Shown here piece after piece: positions 24,152-31,863 of a DNA stretch of 64,000 nucleotides (position 1 is its first letter; each line of letters begins with the position of its first letter). The position numbers and the translations under genes are program-made. This DNA is from JANPBY01 sp963805505 (GTDB taxonomy: Bacteria > Actinomycetota > Actinomycetes > DATJPE01), in assembly GCA_963805505.1 (NCBI GenBank), contig CAWDUP010000007.1, positions 62,001 through 126,000 of the forward strand, given 5' to 3'. Under the pieces are notes generated by a model, which saw only the letters and a list, made by a program, of their open reading frames with translations, searched no databases and had not been told where the DNA came from.

Positions 24152-25240
24152 GTGACTGGGTTGCGGGTGGCGTTCGATCACGGATCGTCCTACCAGCTGC
24201 TGATGTCACTGGCCACGGTTGCGGATCCCCGATGGCGTGAGGTGTTTGCCTCCGCACCGCACACCCTCGCCGCCCTGCGCGCTCCCGTCGAACGAGGCGC
24301 GCGGGGAGCTCCGCCCGGTCGGCTGCTGAGCGAGGTGGCCAGCCTCGGCAGGTACGGGTGGATCAACCTGGCCAGCCTCGTGGCGGTCGGACCCTCACCG
24401 CGGACGCTGACGGCGTTGCAAGAATCGTTGGTCAAGGCTGACGCAGAAGACCTCCACCTCATGGCCGTTGGCGCCCGTCGTCGTCAGCTGCTCTCGCTCA
24501 TCGACGAGGACAGCGTGCGAGCAGCGCTTCGCGGAGACGTGTCGGCCAAGCGCGATCTTGCTCGCGCGTTGTCCACCGACCAAACAGTGCTGACGATCAG
24601 TCCATGGCTGCGACGGGCGTCGTCTGAGGAGGTCAAGCATCGGGTGCTTGCCGTCACCGAGGCTGCCGGTGCGTTGCTCCTGCCCACGCACGCAGAGAAC
24701 GTTCTGCGGCAACAACTGAGGACCGACGTACGGCTCCGCCGACGCCGCCTGTCGGAGGCCGGCCCGGCGGCGACGCTCGCTGAGGTCGCGGAGGGCCTTA
24801 CCTACGCGCCGTCGCCCGCGCCGTCGCGGGTTGTGCTGATCCCCGCCCCGGCCGTCCGACCCATCGTCGTCGTCGTGGATGAGGTGCGGCGCACGCTCAT
24901 CTTCCACCCGGCGGCAGTTCCCCTCGACTCACCGGCCGCTGAGGAGTCGAAACCTGACCTGCTCTCTGGCACGCGCGCTCTGGGCGATGAGACTCGCCTC
25001 GCGATCCTGGAGGCGCTCCGTTCGGGCGAACGTTCGGCCACCGATCTGGCGTTCGTGCTGGCGGCCCCCCGTACGACCCTCCTCCACCACCTGGCACTGC
25101 TGCGGGCTGCCGGTCTCATCGAGACGTCGGTGGGCTCAGGCAACACGACGGTCTATGGGCTGCGCTCCGCCAGCATCGCCGCCTTGTCGCGGGAGATCGG
25201 CAGGCTTGCATCTCCTACTGTCGAAAAGTCTCGACAGTAG
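24152..25240 (+). CDS. Two-part regulator with C-terminal ArsR-type winged helix
   Basis: 362 residues. The first 250 form a family-specific helical and beta region found in actinobacterial ArsR-like proteins. The last 90 are a winged helix (GDETRLAILEALRSGERSAT, APRTTLLHHLALLRAAGLI) followed by a short tail. The function of the N-terminal part is unknown; a ligand-sensing role is inference. Its stop codon lies in a long palindrome that also covers the -35 of the next gene, so it may repress that downstream lipoprotein gene. Confidence 0.8.
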   Translation: MTGLRVAFDHGSSYQLLMSLATVADPRWREVFASAPHTLAALRAPVERGARGAPPGRLLSEVASLGRYGWINLASLVAVGPSPRTLTALQESLVKADAEDLHLMAVGARRRQLLSLIDEDSVRAALRGDVSAKRDLARALSTDQTVLTISPWLRRASSEEVKHRVLAVTEAAGALLLPTHAENVLRQQLRTDVRLRRRRLSEAGPAATLAEVAEGLTYAPSPAPSRVVLIPAPAVRPIVVVVDEVRRTLIFHPAAVPLDSPAAEESKPDLLSGTRALGDETRLAILEALRSGERSATDLAFVLAAPRTTLLHHLALLRAAGLIETSVGSGNTTVYGLRSASIAALSREIGRLASPTVEKSRQ

Positions 25241-25245
25241 GAGAT
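25210..25245. promoter_or_regulatory. Perfect 15-bp-arm inverted repeat over stop codon and next promoter
   Basis: ATCTCCTACTGTCGA (25210-25224) and its exact complement (25231-25245) flank the 6-nt loop AAAGTC. The right arm contains the TAG stop (25238-25240) of the regulator gene and TCGACA (25231-25236), a near-consensus -35. It could be an operator or a terminator; no U-tract follows, which favours an operator. Confidence 0.8.
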
Positions 25246-25259
25246 ACAGCCGTTACGGT
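25231..25259 (+). promoter_or_regulatory. Promoter of beta-propeller lipoprotein gene
   Basis: TCGACA (25231-25236), a 17-bp spacer and TACGGT (25254-25259) lie 7 nt before GTG 25267. The message would be leaderless, and this supports GTG 25267 over GTG 25258. Confidence 0.6.
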
Positions 25260-25266
25260 GCCGATC

Positions 25267-26298
25267 GTGACTGGTCGTCGCTGGGTCGACGGATGGGTGA
25301 TCCTGCTTGCCGTTGGGCTGGTGTGCGGCATGAGCGGCTGTACCACTCGTAGCGAGTCCCCGTCTCCACCCACGTCGGTGAGCGTTTCGGCGCCGGCGCC
25401 GGAGCCGGCCGAGACCGGCCCGTTCACACCAGCGGTGGGAGCGCCGAGCAAGGTCGTGGCGAAGATCGATGTCGGAGGGTCCCCGTGCGGCGTTGCCGTT
25501 GCGGCCGGGTCGGCCTGGGTGAGCGACGCGGAGCGCAACAGCCTCGTGCAGATCGACCTGGGAACCAACACGGTGACAGGTCGGCAACGAATCAGCGCCG
25601 CACCGTGCGAGATCCTCGTCGCCGACCGCTCCCTGTGGATCGTCACGCAGTCTGGTGTCGTCGACCGCGTCGACCCGCGGACCGGCAAGGTGGTCGCCAG
25701 GATCCCCGTGGGGGCGACCTCGTACGAGGCGGCGGCCGCTTTCGGCTCGATCTGGGTCTCGAACCGCTCCGACGGAACCCTGACGCGTATCGACCCCTCC
25801 ACCAACAAAGTGATCGACACGGTGGCGGTCCCAGACGTCCAGCCAGGCGGGATCGTCGCCGCGGACGGCGCTTTGTGGATCGGCAACGACACGGGTGGAG
25901 CGTCCTTCCTGATCCGGCTCGATCCCGACACGGGTGCCGTGACCAAGATCGACGCTGGTGAAAGGCCCGCGTACGTCACGGCCACGCCGGGCAAGGTATG
26001 GACCTCGGACGGCTACGACGGGACGGTGTCGACCATCGATACCCAGACCTCGGAAGCGATCGGTGATCCGGTGCCGGCGGGGGCTTACCCCGTCAACCTC
26101 GAGGCCACTCCGGACGGCACCGAGGTGTGGGTGCCAGACGACGAGGGGGACACGTTGACCCGCATCGACGCAACCAGTGGAGACGTGGTCGAGCGACTCG
26201 CCGTCGGGAGGGGCCCCGCGGTCGTGGCCGCCACGGACGCTGACATCTGGGTCACGAACTTCGAGGGGGGCTCTGTCTGGCGGATCACGCCCTCCTGA
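25267..26298 (+). CDS. Beta-propeller lipoprotein (YVTN/NHL-like repeats)
   Basis: 343 residues. The signal peptide ends in a lipobox (VCGMSGC), so the mature protein is lipid-anchored outside the membrane. A Pro/Ser-rich linker is followed by seven or so repeats of about 40 residues with Trp-Val/Ile blades (SAWVSDAERNSLVQIDLGTN, SIWVSNRSDGTLTRIDPSTN, DIWVTNFEGGSVWRI), a propeller with virginiamycin-B-lyase or YVTN-like spacing. It may bind a ligand or act as a scaffold. No catalytic residue pattern was recognised. The promoter overlaps a strong palindrome. Confidence 0.85.
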   Translation: MTGRRWVDGWVILLAVGLVCGMSGCTTRSESPSPPTSVSVSAPAPEPAETGPFTPAVGAPSKVVAKIDVGGSPCGVAVAAGSAWVSDAERNSLVQIDLGTNTVTGRQRISAAPCEILVADRSLWIVTQSGVVDRVDPRTGKVVARIPVGATSYEAAAAFGSIWVSNRSDGTLTRIDPSTNKVIDTVAVPDVQPGGIVAADGALWIGNDTGGASFLIRLDPDTGAVTKIDAGERPAYVTATPGKVWTSDGYDGTVSTIDTQTSEAIGDPVPAGAYPVNLEATPDGTEVWVPDDEGDTLTRIDATSGDVVERLAVGRGPAVVAATDADIWVTNFEGGSVWRITPS

Positions 26299-26345
26299 GA
26301 CACCGGCCTCAAGCGGACCTCCGGTGCAGGCGGCAGGATGGGCAG

Positions 26346-27311
26346 ATGTACGCGCGGGTGCCTCCGATGATGGCGAAGGCCGGGCCGCTCCCGGGGCCGG
26401 GGTCGAGTGAGACCTGGTCATTCGAGATGAAGTGGGACGGCATTCGAGCCATCGCCTATCTCGACGGCCCACAGGTGGACCTCGTCACCCGCAACGACCG
26501 CAACATCGCTGCCGGCTATCCGGAGCTGACTGGCTCGGTCCCGGACGCAGCTTCGGGTGGCTTGATCCTGGACGGTGAGATCGTCGCGCTCGACGAGCAA
26601 GGACGGCCGAGCTTCGAGCGACTGCAGCAGCGGATGCACGTGGTGAAGCCGGAGGCCGTACATCGATTGAGCGGAGCCGTTCCGGTTCACTATTTCGCCT
26701 TCGACCTGCTCGCGATCGAGCAGCGATCAACGTTGTCGCTCACCTACGACGAGCGACGGGAACTGCTCCAGTCGTTGGAGATCGACGGGCCACGTTGGGT
26801 GGTGCCTCCCGCGTTCATCGGCGACGGGGAAGCTGCGTTGGCCGCCAGCAGCGACCAAGGGCTCGAGGGCGTGGTGGCGAAGCGGCGCGACTCGATCTAT
26901 CTGCCCGGAACACGCTCCGCATCGTGGTTGAAGATCAAGCATGTTCGTACTCAGGAAGTGGTCATCGGCGGCTGGCGCCCCGGCCAAGGGCGCCGGCTCG
27001 GAAGCATCGGGTCGCTGCTGGTGGGGATCCCGGGAGCGGACGGCTTGGACTATGTCGGCCACGTCGGGACTGGATTCAGTGATGGCGCGCTGGTAGATCT
27101 CAGGCACCGCCTCGAGCCACAGGTATTGGACCGTTCGCCGTTCTCCGCCGGACTGCCACCAGCAGATTCGCGCGACGCCGTGTGGGTCAGTCCGACCCTG
27201 GTGGGCGAGGTGACCTACGCGGAGTTCACCAGCGCGGGTCGACTGCGTCATCCGAGCTGGCGGGGGCTACGCCCGGACAAGGCGCCAGCCGACGTGGTTC
27301 GCGAGGACTGA
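26346..27311 (+). CDS. Stand-alone ATP-dependent DNA ligase (LigD ligase-domain type)
   Basis: 321 residues. Adenylation motif I is EMKWDGIRA with the nucleophilic Lys; motif IIIa-like FAFDLLAIE, motif IV LEGVVAKRRDS and motif V SASWLKIKHVR are in order, followed by an OB-fold domain. This is the ligase part of LigD without polymerase or phosphoesterase. It seals nicks, usually in end-joining or stationary-phase repair. A polymerase-domain protein is encoded separately at 33538-34506. ATG 26346 has CAGGAT 6 nt upstream, which may be a -10 box or a weak ribosome site. Confidence 0.9.
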   Translation: MYARVPPMMAKAGPLPGPGSSETWSFEMKWDGIRAIAYLDGPQVDLVTRNDRNIAAGYPELTGSVPDAASGGLILDGEIVALDEQGRPSFERLQQRMHVVKPEAVHRLSGAVPVHYFAFDLLAIEQRSTLSLTYDERRELLQSLEIDGPRWVVPPAFIGDGEAALAASSDQGLEGVVAKRRDSIYLPGTRSASWLKIKHVRTQEVVIGGWRPGQGRRLGSIGSLLVGIPGADGLDYVGHVGTGFSDGALVDLRHRLEPQVLDRSPFSAGLPPADSRDAVWVSPTLVGEVTYAEFTSAGRLRHPSWRGLRPDKAPADVVRED

Positions 27312-27335
27312 CGCGAGGGCGTCGATCGGGGCGCC

Positions 27336-27896
27336 TCAGGCACTGACGTCGAGCAGCTCCAGCAGCTGGTCGCAGAACATCGGTAGGTCGGCTGGCTTGC
27401 GGCTGCTGATGATGGGTCCGGGGCCGTTGTCGCAGACGACGACTGGCTCGTCCACCCACTCACCGCCGGCGTTCTCGATGTCCGTACGCACGCTCGGCCA
27501 GGATGTGAGGGTGCGGCCCTGCAGCACTCCGGCCTCCACCATCGTCCAGGGACCATGACAGATGACGGCGACCGGGCGACCCGAGTCGACGAACTGACGC
27601 ACGAGATCGACCGCCTGCTGGTCCGTGCGCAGCTGGTCGGGGTTGGCCACACCGCCAGGCAGGACCAGCGCGTCGAAACCCTCCGCCTCTGTTTCAGAAA
27701 CTTCGAGACCCGCTTCGAACGTGTCGCCCTTGTCCAGGTGGTTCATCGCCTGCACCTTCCCGCCGCTGGGGGAGATCAGCTCGGGGATCCCCCCAGCTGC
27801 CTCGACCGCCTCCCACGGTTCGGTGAGCTCGACCTGCTCGACGCCCTCGTCGGCGACAAGAAAGGCCACCCGCCTGCCATTGAGATCCCGCGCCAT
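27336..27896 (-). CDS. PfpI/DJ-1 type class I glutamine amidotransferase-like protein
   Basis: 186 residues with the nucleophile elbow AVICHGPW (Cys followed by His) and LVLPGGVANPD, as in PfpI/YhbO stress proteins. Family members are reported as general stress proteins, with disputed protease or deglycase activities. ATG 27896 has GAAGGAG upstream; longer in-frame extensions lack support. It is convergent with the ligase gene, and an inverted repeat lies 38 bp before its start. Confidence 0.9.
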   Translation of the reverse strand: MARDLNGRRVAFLVADEGVEQVELTEPWEAVEAAGGIPELISPSGGKVQAMNHLDKGDTFEAGLEVSETEAEGFDALVLPGGVANPDQLRTDQQAVDLVRQFVDSGRPVAVICHGPWTMVEAGVLQGRTLTSWPSVRTDIENAGGEWVDEPVVVCDNGPGPIISSRKPADLPMFCDQLLELLDVSA

Positions 27897-27933
27897 GGTG
27901 ACTCTCCTTCGATGCCTAGCCGTCCCAAATCCG

Positions 27934-27955
27934 TCGAGGACAGGCCTTTCCTCGA
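27934..27955. promoter_or_regulatory. 7-8-7 inverted repeat upstream of pfpI-like gene
   Basis: TCGAGGA (27934-27940) and TCCTCGA (27949-27955) flank CAGGCCTT. It lies between two minus-strand genes and may terminate the NYN gene or serve as an operator for the amidotransferase-like gene. Confidence 0.45.
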
Positions 27956-27995
27956 TGCTGCCGGCTAAACCACGCAGCAGGAGCAAACCCAGCCG

Positions 27996-28547
27996 CTAGA
28001 GGAACTGCGCGGGATCGAACTCGTCGATCGGGATGATCCGGACCCTGGGGAGCGGGCTGGTGAACGCGTGGGCGTCGTGCTCGAGGTCGAAGATCTCCAA
28101 TCCCTCAAGATCGCGCAACCCGGTGCTCACGAACTCGCGAAGGGCGAGGACTCCGACGCGGTGCCCGCCGGACAGAAGCGTCTCTACCTCCGGGACGAAG
28201 TCACCGTCGTGGCTGGCCAGCAGCACGTCACCGCCGTGCTCCGCGATGGCCCCGAGCATCGCCTTGATGCCGAGGTCGACGACCTTGTCGTTGGCTGCCC
28301 CGGACAGGGGAACCGGCCGATAGTCCATAGCCAACAGCGCCTGGACGAAGGACATCGGCATCGCACCGTTGGAGGCGTTGAGGAAGAACAGCGGTTTGAC
28401 TGGTGATCCCCAGGCGTCACCGGCGAAGTCGCGCACCCGGTCCCAGCGGGGCCGTTCGCCAGGTTCTGGTCTGCGGTTGAACAAGCTGTTGCCGATGGTC
28501 GCGTCGATGTTCTCGCCGTCGACGATGAGGTACGTCTGAGAGGCCAC
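27996..28547 (-). CDS. NYN-domain (LabA/PIN-like) protein, probable ribonuclease
   Basis: 183 residues. The acidic site of the NYN/PIN fold is visible: IVDGENID near the N-terminus, NDKVVDLGIKAML in the middle and ASHDGDFVPEVE later, which together would bind a metal for RNA cleavage. Related proteins process RNA or act in toxin-like roles; the target is unknown. GTG 28547 has TACGAT 6 nt upstream and no ribosome site, indicating a leaderless message. It is divergent from the ArsR gene of module 2. Confidence 0.88.
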   Translation of the reverse strand: MASQTYLIVDGENIDATIGNSLFNRRPEPGERPRWDRVRDFAGDAWGSPVKPLFFLNASNGAMPMSFVQALLAMDYRPVPLSGAANDKVVDLGIKAMLGAIAEHGGDVLLASHDGDFVPEVETLLSGGHRVGVLALREFVSTGLRDLEGLEIFDLEHDAHAFTSPLPRVRIIPIDEFDPAQFL

Positions 28548-28553
28548 GTCTTG

Positions 28554-28559
28554 ATCGTA
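28554..28559 (-). promoter_or_regulatory. Leaderless -10 box (TACGAT) for the NYN gene
   Basis: On the minus strand TACGAT lies 6 nt before GTG 28547. Confidence 0.5.
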
Positions 28560-28634
28560 GGGCCGCTGGCCCGCCCGTTCGTCTCAGGCGTGTCCCCGAT
28601 GGTCGGCATGTCGGAGCGAGCCGTCGGACTGTGC

Positions 28635-28657
28635 TAACTTACAACCAAATGGTTGTA
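28635..28657 (+). promoter_or_regulatory. arsR (module 2) -10 box and 8-2-8 operator
   Basis: TAACTT (28635-28640) is a -10 box 8 nt before ATG 28649. TACAACCA (28640-28647), AA, TGGTTGTA (28650-28657) is a perfect palindrome spanning the start codon, a typical ArsR-type site for autorepression. Confidence 0.75.
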
Positions 28658-29008
28658 GATCTGGCGACTGAAGCGGCTGCCGACCTGGTGTTCGCCGCGT
28701 TGGCCGACTCCACCCGCCGCGACATCGTTGTGCGTGTGCTCCGCCAGGAGGAGTCGGTCTCCTCGCTGGCTAGCCACTACGCGATGAGTTTCGCGGCCGT
28801 TCAGAAGCATGTGGCCGTTCTTGAACGAGCCTGCCTCGTGACCAAGCGAGCCCGGGGACGTGAACGGTTGGTCGGAGGAAATGTGGAGGCGGTGCAGTCG
28901 GCCGCTGAGCTGCTCGACGAGTACGAACAGATCTGGCGCGGCCGAGTCGAACGTATGGACGCGCTGCTGCTGGACGACGAACCATCTACCGAAGGAGCGT
29001 TCCCATGA
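28649..29008 (+). CDS. ArsR-family regulator (module 2)
   Basis: 119 residues with a winged helix (LADSTRRDIVVRVLRQEESV, SFAAVQKHVAVLERACLV) and the (K/R)RxRGRE wing typical of ArsR regulators paired with AHSA1-like proteins. No metal-binding Cys pattern is present. ATG 28649 is favoured because the operator palindrome overlaps it; GTG 28631 would place the -10 box inside the gene. The stop overlaps the next start as ATGA. Confidence 0.9.
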   Translation: MVVDLATEAAADLVFAALADSTRRDIVVRVLRQEESVSSLASHYAMSFAAVQKHVAVLERACLVTKRARGRERLVGGNVEAVQSAAELLDEYEQIWRGRVERMDALLLDDEPSTEGAFP

Positions 29009-29490
29009 GCACCGTCGAGGTCGTGAAGGACACCGAAGCGCTGACGCTGACCGTGACCGCGCAGTTCGCCGCCGAGGTCGAGCGGGTTTGGGAGGTCTGG
29101 GCCGATCCGCGAAAGCTGGAGCGTTGGTGGGGCCCGCCAACCTGGCCAGCAACGTTCGTCGACCATGACTTTTCTGTCGGTGGGCGCGCCAGCTATTTCA
29201 TGACCGGTCCCGAGGGTGAGAAGGCCCACGGGTGGTGGCGGTTCGAGCGCATCGACCCGCCCCGTGAGCTTGCCTTCGAGGACGGATTCGCCGACGACTC
29301 CGGGGAACCTTCGACGACGATGCCGGTGACCCATGCCGTGGTCAGCCTCGATGAGGTGAAGGGTGGAACCCGGATGACGATGGTGTCGCACTTCGCCACG
29401 GTCGAGCAGCTCGAACAGCTCGTCGCGATGGGCATGGCCGAGGGCATCCAGGAGGCGATCGGCCAGATCGAGGCTCTCGTCTCCGCTTGA
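29005..29490 (+). CDS. SRPBCC/AHSA1-like domain protein (module 2)
   Basis: 161 residues forming one START-like hydrophobic pocket (FAAEVERVWEVWADPRKLER, WWGPPTWPA, then VTHAVVSLDEVKGGTRMTMV). The family is named after the Hsp90 activator Aha1, but bacterial stand-alone members probably bind small hydrophobic ligands. The ATG overlaps the arsR stop, so expression is coupled. The downstream gene is convergent. Confidence 0.9.
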   Translation: MSTVEVVKDTEALTLTVTAQFAAEVERVWEVWADPRKLERWWGPPTWPATFVDHDFSVGGRASYFMTGPEGEKAHGWWRFERIDPPRELAFEDGFADDSGEPSTTMPVTHAVVSLDEVKGGTRMTMVSHFATVEQLEQLVAMGMAEGIQEAIGQIEALVSA

Positions 29491-29506
29491 CCGCCCACTC
29501 GGCGGG

Positions 29507-30031
29507 CTAGTCGCCGGTGACCCCGTCGATGGTCTCGCGGAGCAGGTCGGCATGCCCGTTGTGACGGGCGTACTCCTCGATCATGTGTAGGTAGATCCAG
29601 CGCAGATCGAGCTCATTGCCTCGGCTCGATCGAAAGGTTGCCTCGAGCGGGAGGTCGACCACGGCTGCGTCGGCCAGCCGACACTGCTCGCGGTAGATCT
29701 CGAAGACCTGCTCGGCAGGAACTGCGTCGAGGTCCTCGAAATCGCCCTCGGGGTTGTCATCTGGTCCGAAGAAACCGTGGGCTTGTTGACCGACCATGCT
29801 GGAGCGGAACCACCACGCCTCCACCTCAGCCATGTGGCGCACGAGGCCGAGCAGGGACAGGCGTGACGGCGGAACACTGCGGGTGGCCAGCTGCTCGTGG
29901 GTGAGCCCGGTGCACTTGGCCAGCAGGGTCTGCCGATGGAAGTCCAGCCAGCCCTGCAACGCCGTGCGCTCATCGACGAGCTTCGGGTTGGGTGCCCGGT
30001 CGATCTCGGGAGCTGTCCAGGCTGCCGACAT
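29507..30031 (-). CDS. DinB-family protein (DUF664-like, possibly thiol-dependent)
   Basis: 174 residues forming a DinB four-helix bundle with three well-placed metal His residues (VRHMAEVEAWW, LRWIYLHMIEEYARHNGHADLLRE). Many actinobacterial members are mycothiol-dependent transferases; that activity here is inference. ATG 30031 is used; GTG 30046, which would overlap the upstream VOC stop, is an alternative. It follows the VOC gene on the same strand. Confidence 0.88.
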   Translation of the reverse strand: MSAAWTAPEIDRAPNPKLVDERTALQGWLDFHRQTLLAKCTGLTHEQLATRSVPPSRLSLLGLVRHMAEVEAWWFRSSMVGQQAHGFFGPDDNPEGDFEDLDAVPAEQVFEIYREQCRLADAAVVDLPLEATFRSSRGNELDLRWIYLHMIEEYARHNGHADLLRETIDGVTGD

Positions 30032-30038
30032 CGATGCG

Positions 30039-30815
30039 TCACTCACTCGTTGGAGCCGGTGCACCGATGATGCCGAAGTCCGCCCCCTGCGGATCCCGGA
30101 TCGTGGCCATTCGCCCCCATTCGGTGTCTACGGGACCGAAGACGACCTGACCGCCTCGCTCGCTTGCCTGCTTGGCCACGGCGTCGGCGTCGGCAACGGC
30201 GAAGGTCACCGACCATGCCGGCGTGGCGTCCGGGTTGCCCTCCTCGAGCGCGCCGAGCCCCCCGACCGTTCCGCCCGGTCCGTCGCCATCGATCGTGACC
30301 ATCTCTCCTGCGCTGCTGTATTCGTAGCCGAACACCGCGGCGTAGAACGCCTTCGCTGCCTCGAGGTCGGAGCTAGCCAGCTGGTTCCAGACCACGCCAC
30401 CGGGCTCGTTGACGTGCTGGTAGCCGATGTGGTCGTAGGCCTGCCAGATCCCGAAGGCGGCGCCCGTCGGGTCGAGGGCTATGGCCATGCGCCCTTGTCC
30501 AGGAACGTCCATGGGCTCCATGGCGATGGTTCCCCCGTTGGCCAGGACCGCAGCCGCCGTTGCGTCGGTGTCGGCTGTCGCGAGGTAGGTCGTCCAGCGC
30601 GCGGCCGAGGAATCACCGGGCATCATCTCGGCGAGGCCGGCGGCAGTACGGCCGTCGACCTCGGCCACGCCGTAGTGCCCGAACTCCTCGCCGGAGTCCC
30701 TGATGGTCCAGCCCATCACGTCGCGATAGAAGTCCCAGGCGGCTTCGCGGTCGGTTGTCGCCAGGTCGACCCAGTTGGGAGTCCCAGGTGGCCAGGGCTC
30801 GGTGCGTGTGGTCAT
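30039..30815 (-). CDS. Two-domain VOC/glyoxalase-fold protein
   Basis: 258 residues with two tandem VOC modules (NWVDLATTDREAAWDFYRDV at about 14 and VVWNQLASSDLEAAKAFYAA at about 145), similar to actinobacterial hydroxylase-like proteins. ATG 30815 follows CGAGGAGATGTC. It is the first gene of a likely operon with the DinB gene. The substrate is unknown. Confidence 0.9.
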   Translation of the reverse strand: MTTRTEPWPPGTPNWVDLATTDREAAWDFYRDVMGWTIRDSGEEFGHYGVAEVDGRTAAGLAEMMPGDSSAARWTTYLATADTDATAAAVLANGGTIAMEPMDVPGQGRMAIALDPTGAAFGIWQAYDHIGYQHVNEPGGVVWNQLASSDLEAAKAFYAAVFGYEYSSAGEMVTIDGDGPGGTVGGLGALEEGNPDATPAWSVTFAVADADAVAKQASERGGQVVFGPVDTEWGRMATIRDPQGADFGIIGAPAPTSE

Positions 30816-30941
30816 GACATCTCCTCGTGGGGCGGGTAGCTGCTGATCTCAAGCTCGGACTGATCTCAACCTAGGACGGCCCACCGACACAAGCCTCGGA
30901 CGACGACGATCGCCTCAGCACCGGTGGGGTCGAGCCAAGGG

Positions 30942-31334
30942 TCAGTCGAATGGTTCGCCCGAGATGCGCCAGGCGGCGACGACCCGTTTGGGTGCCTGCG
31001 TCATCCACGCATCCATCAGGAGCTCCTCCAGGTCGTCGGCGTGGATCGACTCCAGATCGACCAGCACCGCGGGATAGCCGTCGAAGTGCGGTGTGACGAA
31101 CACGGCTGGCTGGAGCTCGGCCAGCCGTACATCTTTGGTGTCGAGGTCAGGGACCCGCACACCGAGGATGGGACCAGTCGGAGCGCTGGCTCCCAGGTAG
31201 GTCTGGTCCGTGTGCCGCAGCGGTCGCTCCCAGGCGACCGGCTTTCCTCGGACGCGCCAGTCGTGACGATCGTCGGCGTCCACCAGTCCCGGCAACCTGG
31301 CCGCGCATTGCGCCACGTCCTTCCAGTCAGCCAT
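30942..31334 (-). CDS. MmcQ/YjbR-family protein
   Basis: 130 residues matching the MmcQ/YjbR fold (ADWKDVAQCAARLPGL, HDWRVRGKPVAWERPL, then a YPAVLVDLESI core and a LLMDAWMTQAPKR helix). These proteins resemble the CyaY/DNA-binding fold and have no settled function. ATG 31334 is preferred because TAACGT lies 7 nt upstream; ATG 31352 is the alternative. Confidence 0.85.
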   Translation of the reverse strand: MADWKDVAQCAARLPGLVDADDRHDWRVRGKPVAWERPLRHTDQTYLGASAPTGPILGVRVPDLDTKDVRLAELQPAVFVTPHFDGYPAVLVDLESIHADDLEELLMDAWMTQAPKRVVAAWRISGEPFD

Positions 31335-31341
31335 GAGCAGA

Positions 31342-31347
31342 ACGTTA
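31342..31347 (-). promoter_or_regulatory. Leaderless -10 box (TAACGT) for the YjbR gene
   Basis: On the minus strand TAACGT lies 7 nt before ATG 31334; no ribosome site is seen. Confidence 0.5.
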
Positions 31348-31370
31348 GCCATGCTCTCGACCCAAGAGTG

Positions 31371-31390
31371 TCTGGATTCGTCTGGATTCG
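31371..31390 (+). repeat. Perfect 10-bp tandem duplication
   Basis: TCTGGATTCG occurs twice in direct succession upstream of the YjbR gene. It is probably a slippage duplication and has no evident function. Confidence 0.8.
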
Positions 31391-31514
31391 AGCGATCCCT
31401 CGAGACGCCGAGGTGTAGGGGAGTGCGCCTCGGGGTAGGTGTCACGGGGACAGTGCCTGTCGTCCCCGGGCGATGTGGCACCGAATGCCCCGATGAATTC
31501 GAGGAGATGCACCC

Positions 31515-31847
31515 GTGAGCAAGGACCTGCAGGACGTCAAGGATCAGGCCGGCGCCACTCTCGGCACGGCGAAGACCGCGGTCATGGATGCGAGTCAAAG
31601 CCTTCAAGCGCACGCCCCCGAGGCTGCAGACCAGATTCGGGCGATCGCCTCAGCGGCGACCGAAGAGCTGGCCGAACGCGGACAGGCCGCGCTGGACAAC
31701 TCCGCGGAACTCGCTGAATCAGCGCGAGATGGTCTCAGGGAGAACTCCGGCAAGGCCTACGTGGCCTTTGCGCTCGTCGTTCTGGCCGTCCTCGCGATCG
31801 TCGGGGTACGCCGGAAGCGCTCGTCCGACGACTCGGCGACTCGCTGA
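31515..31847 (+). CDS. Small tail-anchored membrane protein with apolipophorin/YtxH-like helical region
   Basis: 110 residues. The first 75 are amphipathic, Ala/Glu/Asp-rich helix without Cys or Trp (for example QAALDNSAELAESARDGLRE). A single C-terminal membrane segment (AYVAFALVVLAVLAIVGV) and a basic tail (RRKRSS) follow. This suggests a cytoplasmic or envelope coiled coil held to the membrane by its C-terminus. GTG 31515 follows GAGGAGATGCACCC. It has no recognised family function. Confidence 0.75.
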   Translation: MSKDLQDVKDQAGATLGTAKTAVMDASQSLQAHAPEAADQIRAIASAATEELAERGQAALDNSAELAESARDGLRENSGKAYVAFALVVLAVLAIVGVRRKRSSDDSATR

Positions 31848-31863
31848 CGGGTAGCGGCGGCGA

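Noticed and set aside
26300..26326. CACCGG...CCGGTG after the lipoprotein gene as a terminator
   Set aside because: Only 6 bp of stem with a 14-nt loop and no U-tract; too weak to list.
31441..31485. Imperfect hairpin GGGGACA...TGTCGTCCCC before the tail-anchored protein gene
   Set aside because: The stem has a bulge and no consistent partner repeat; I could not assign it as a terminator or operator.
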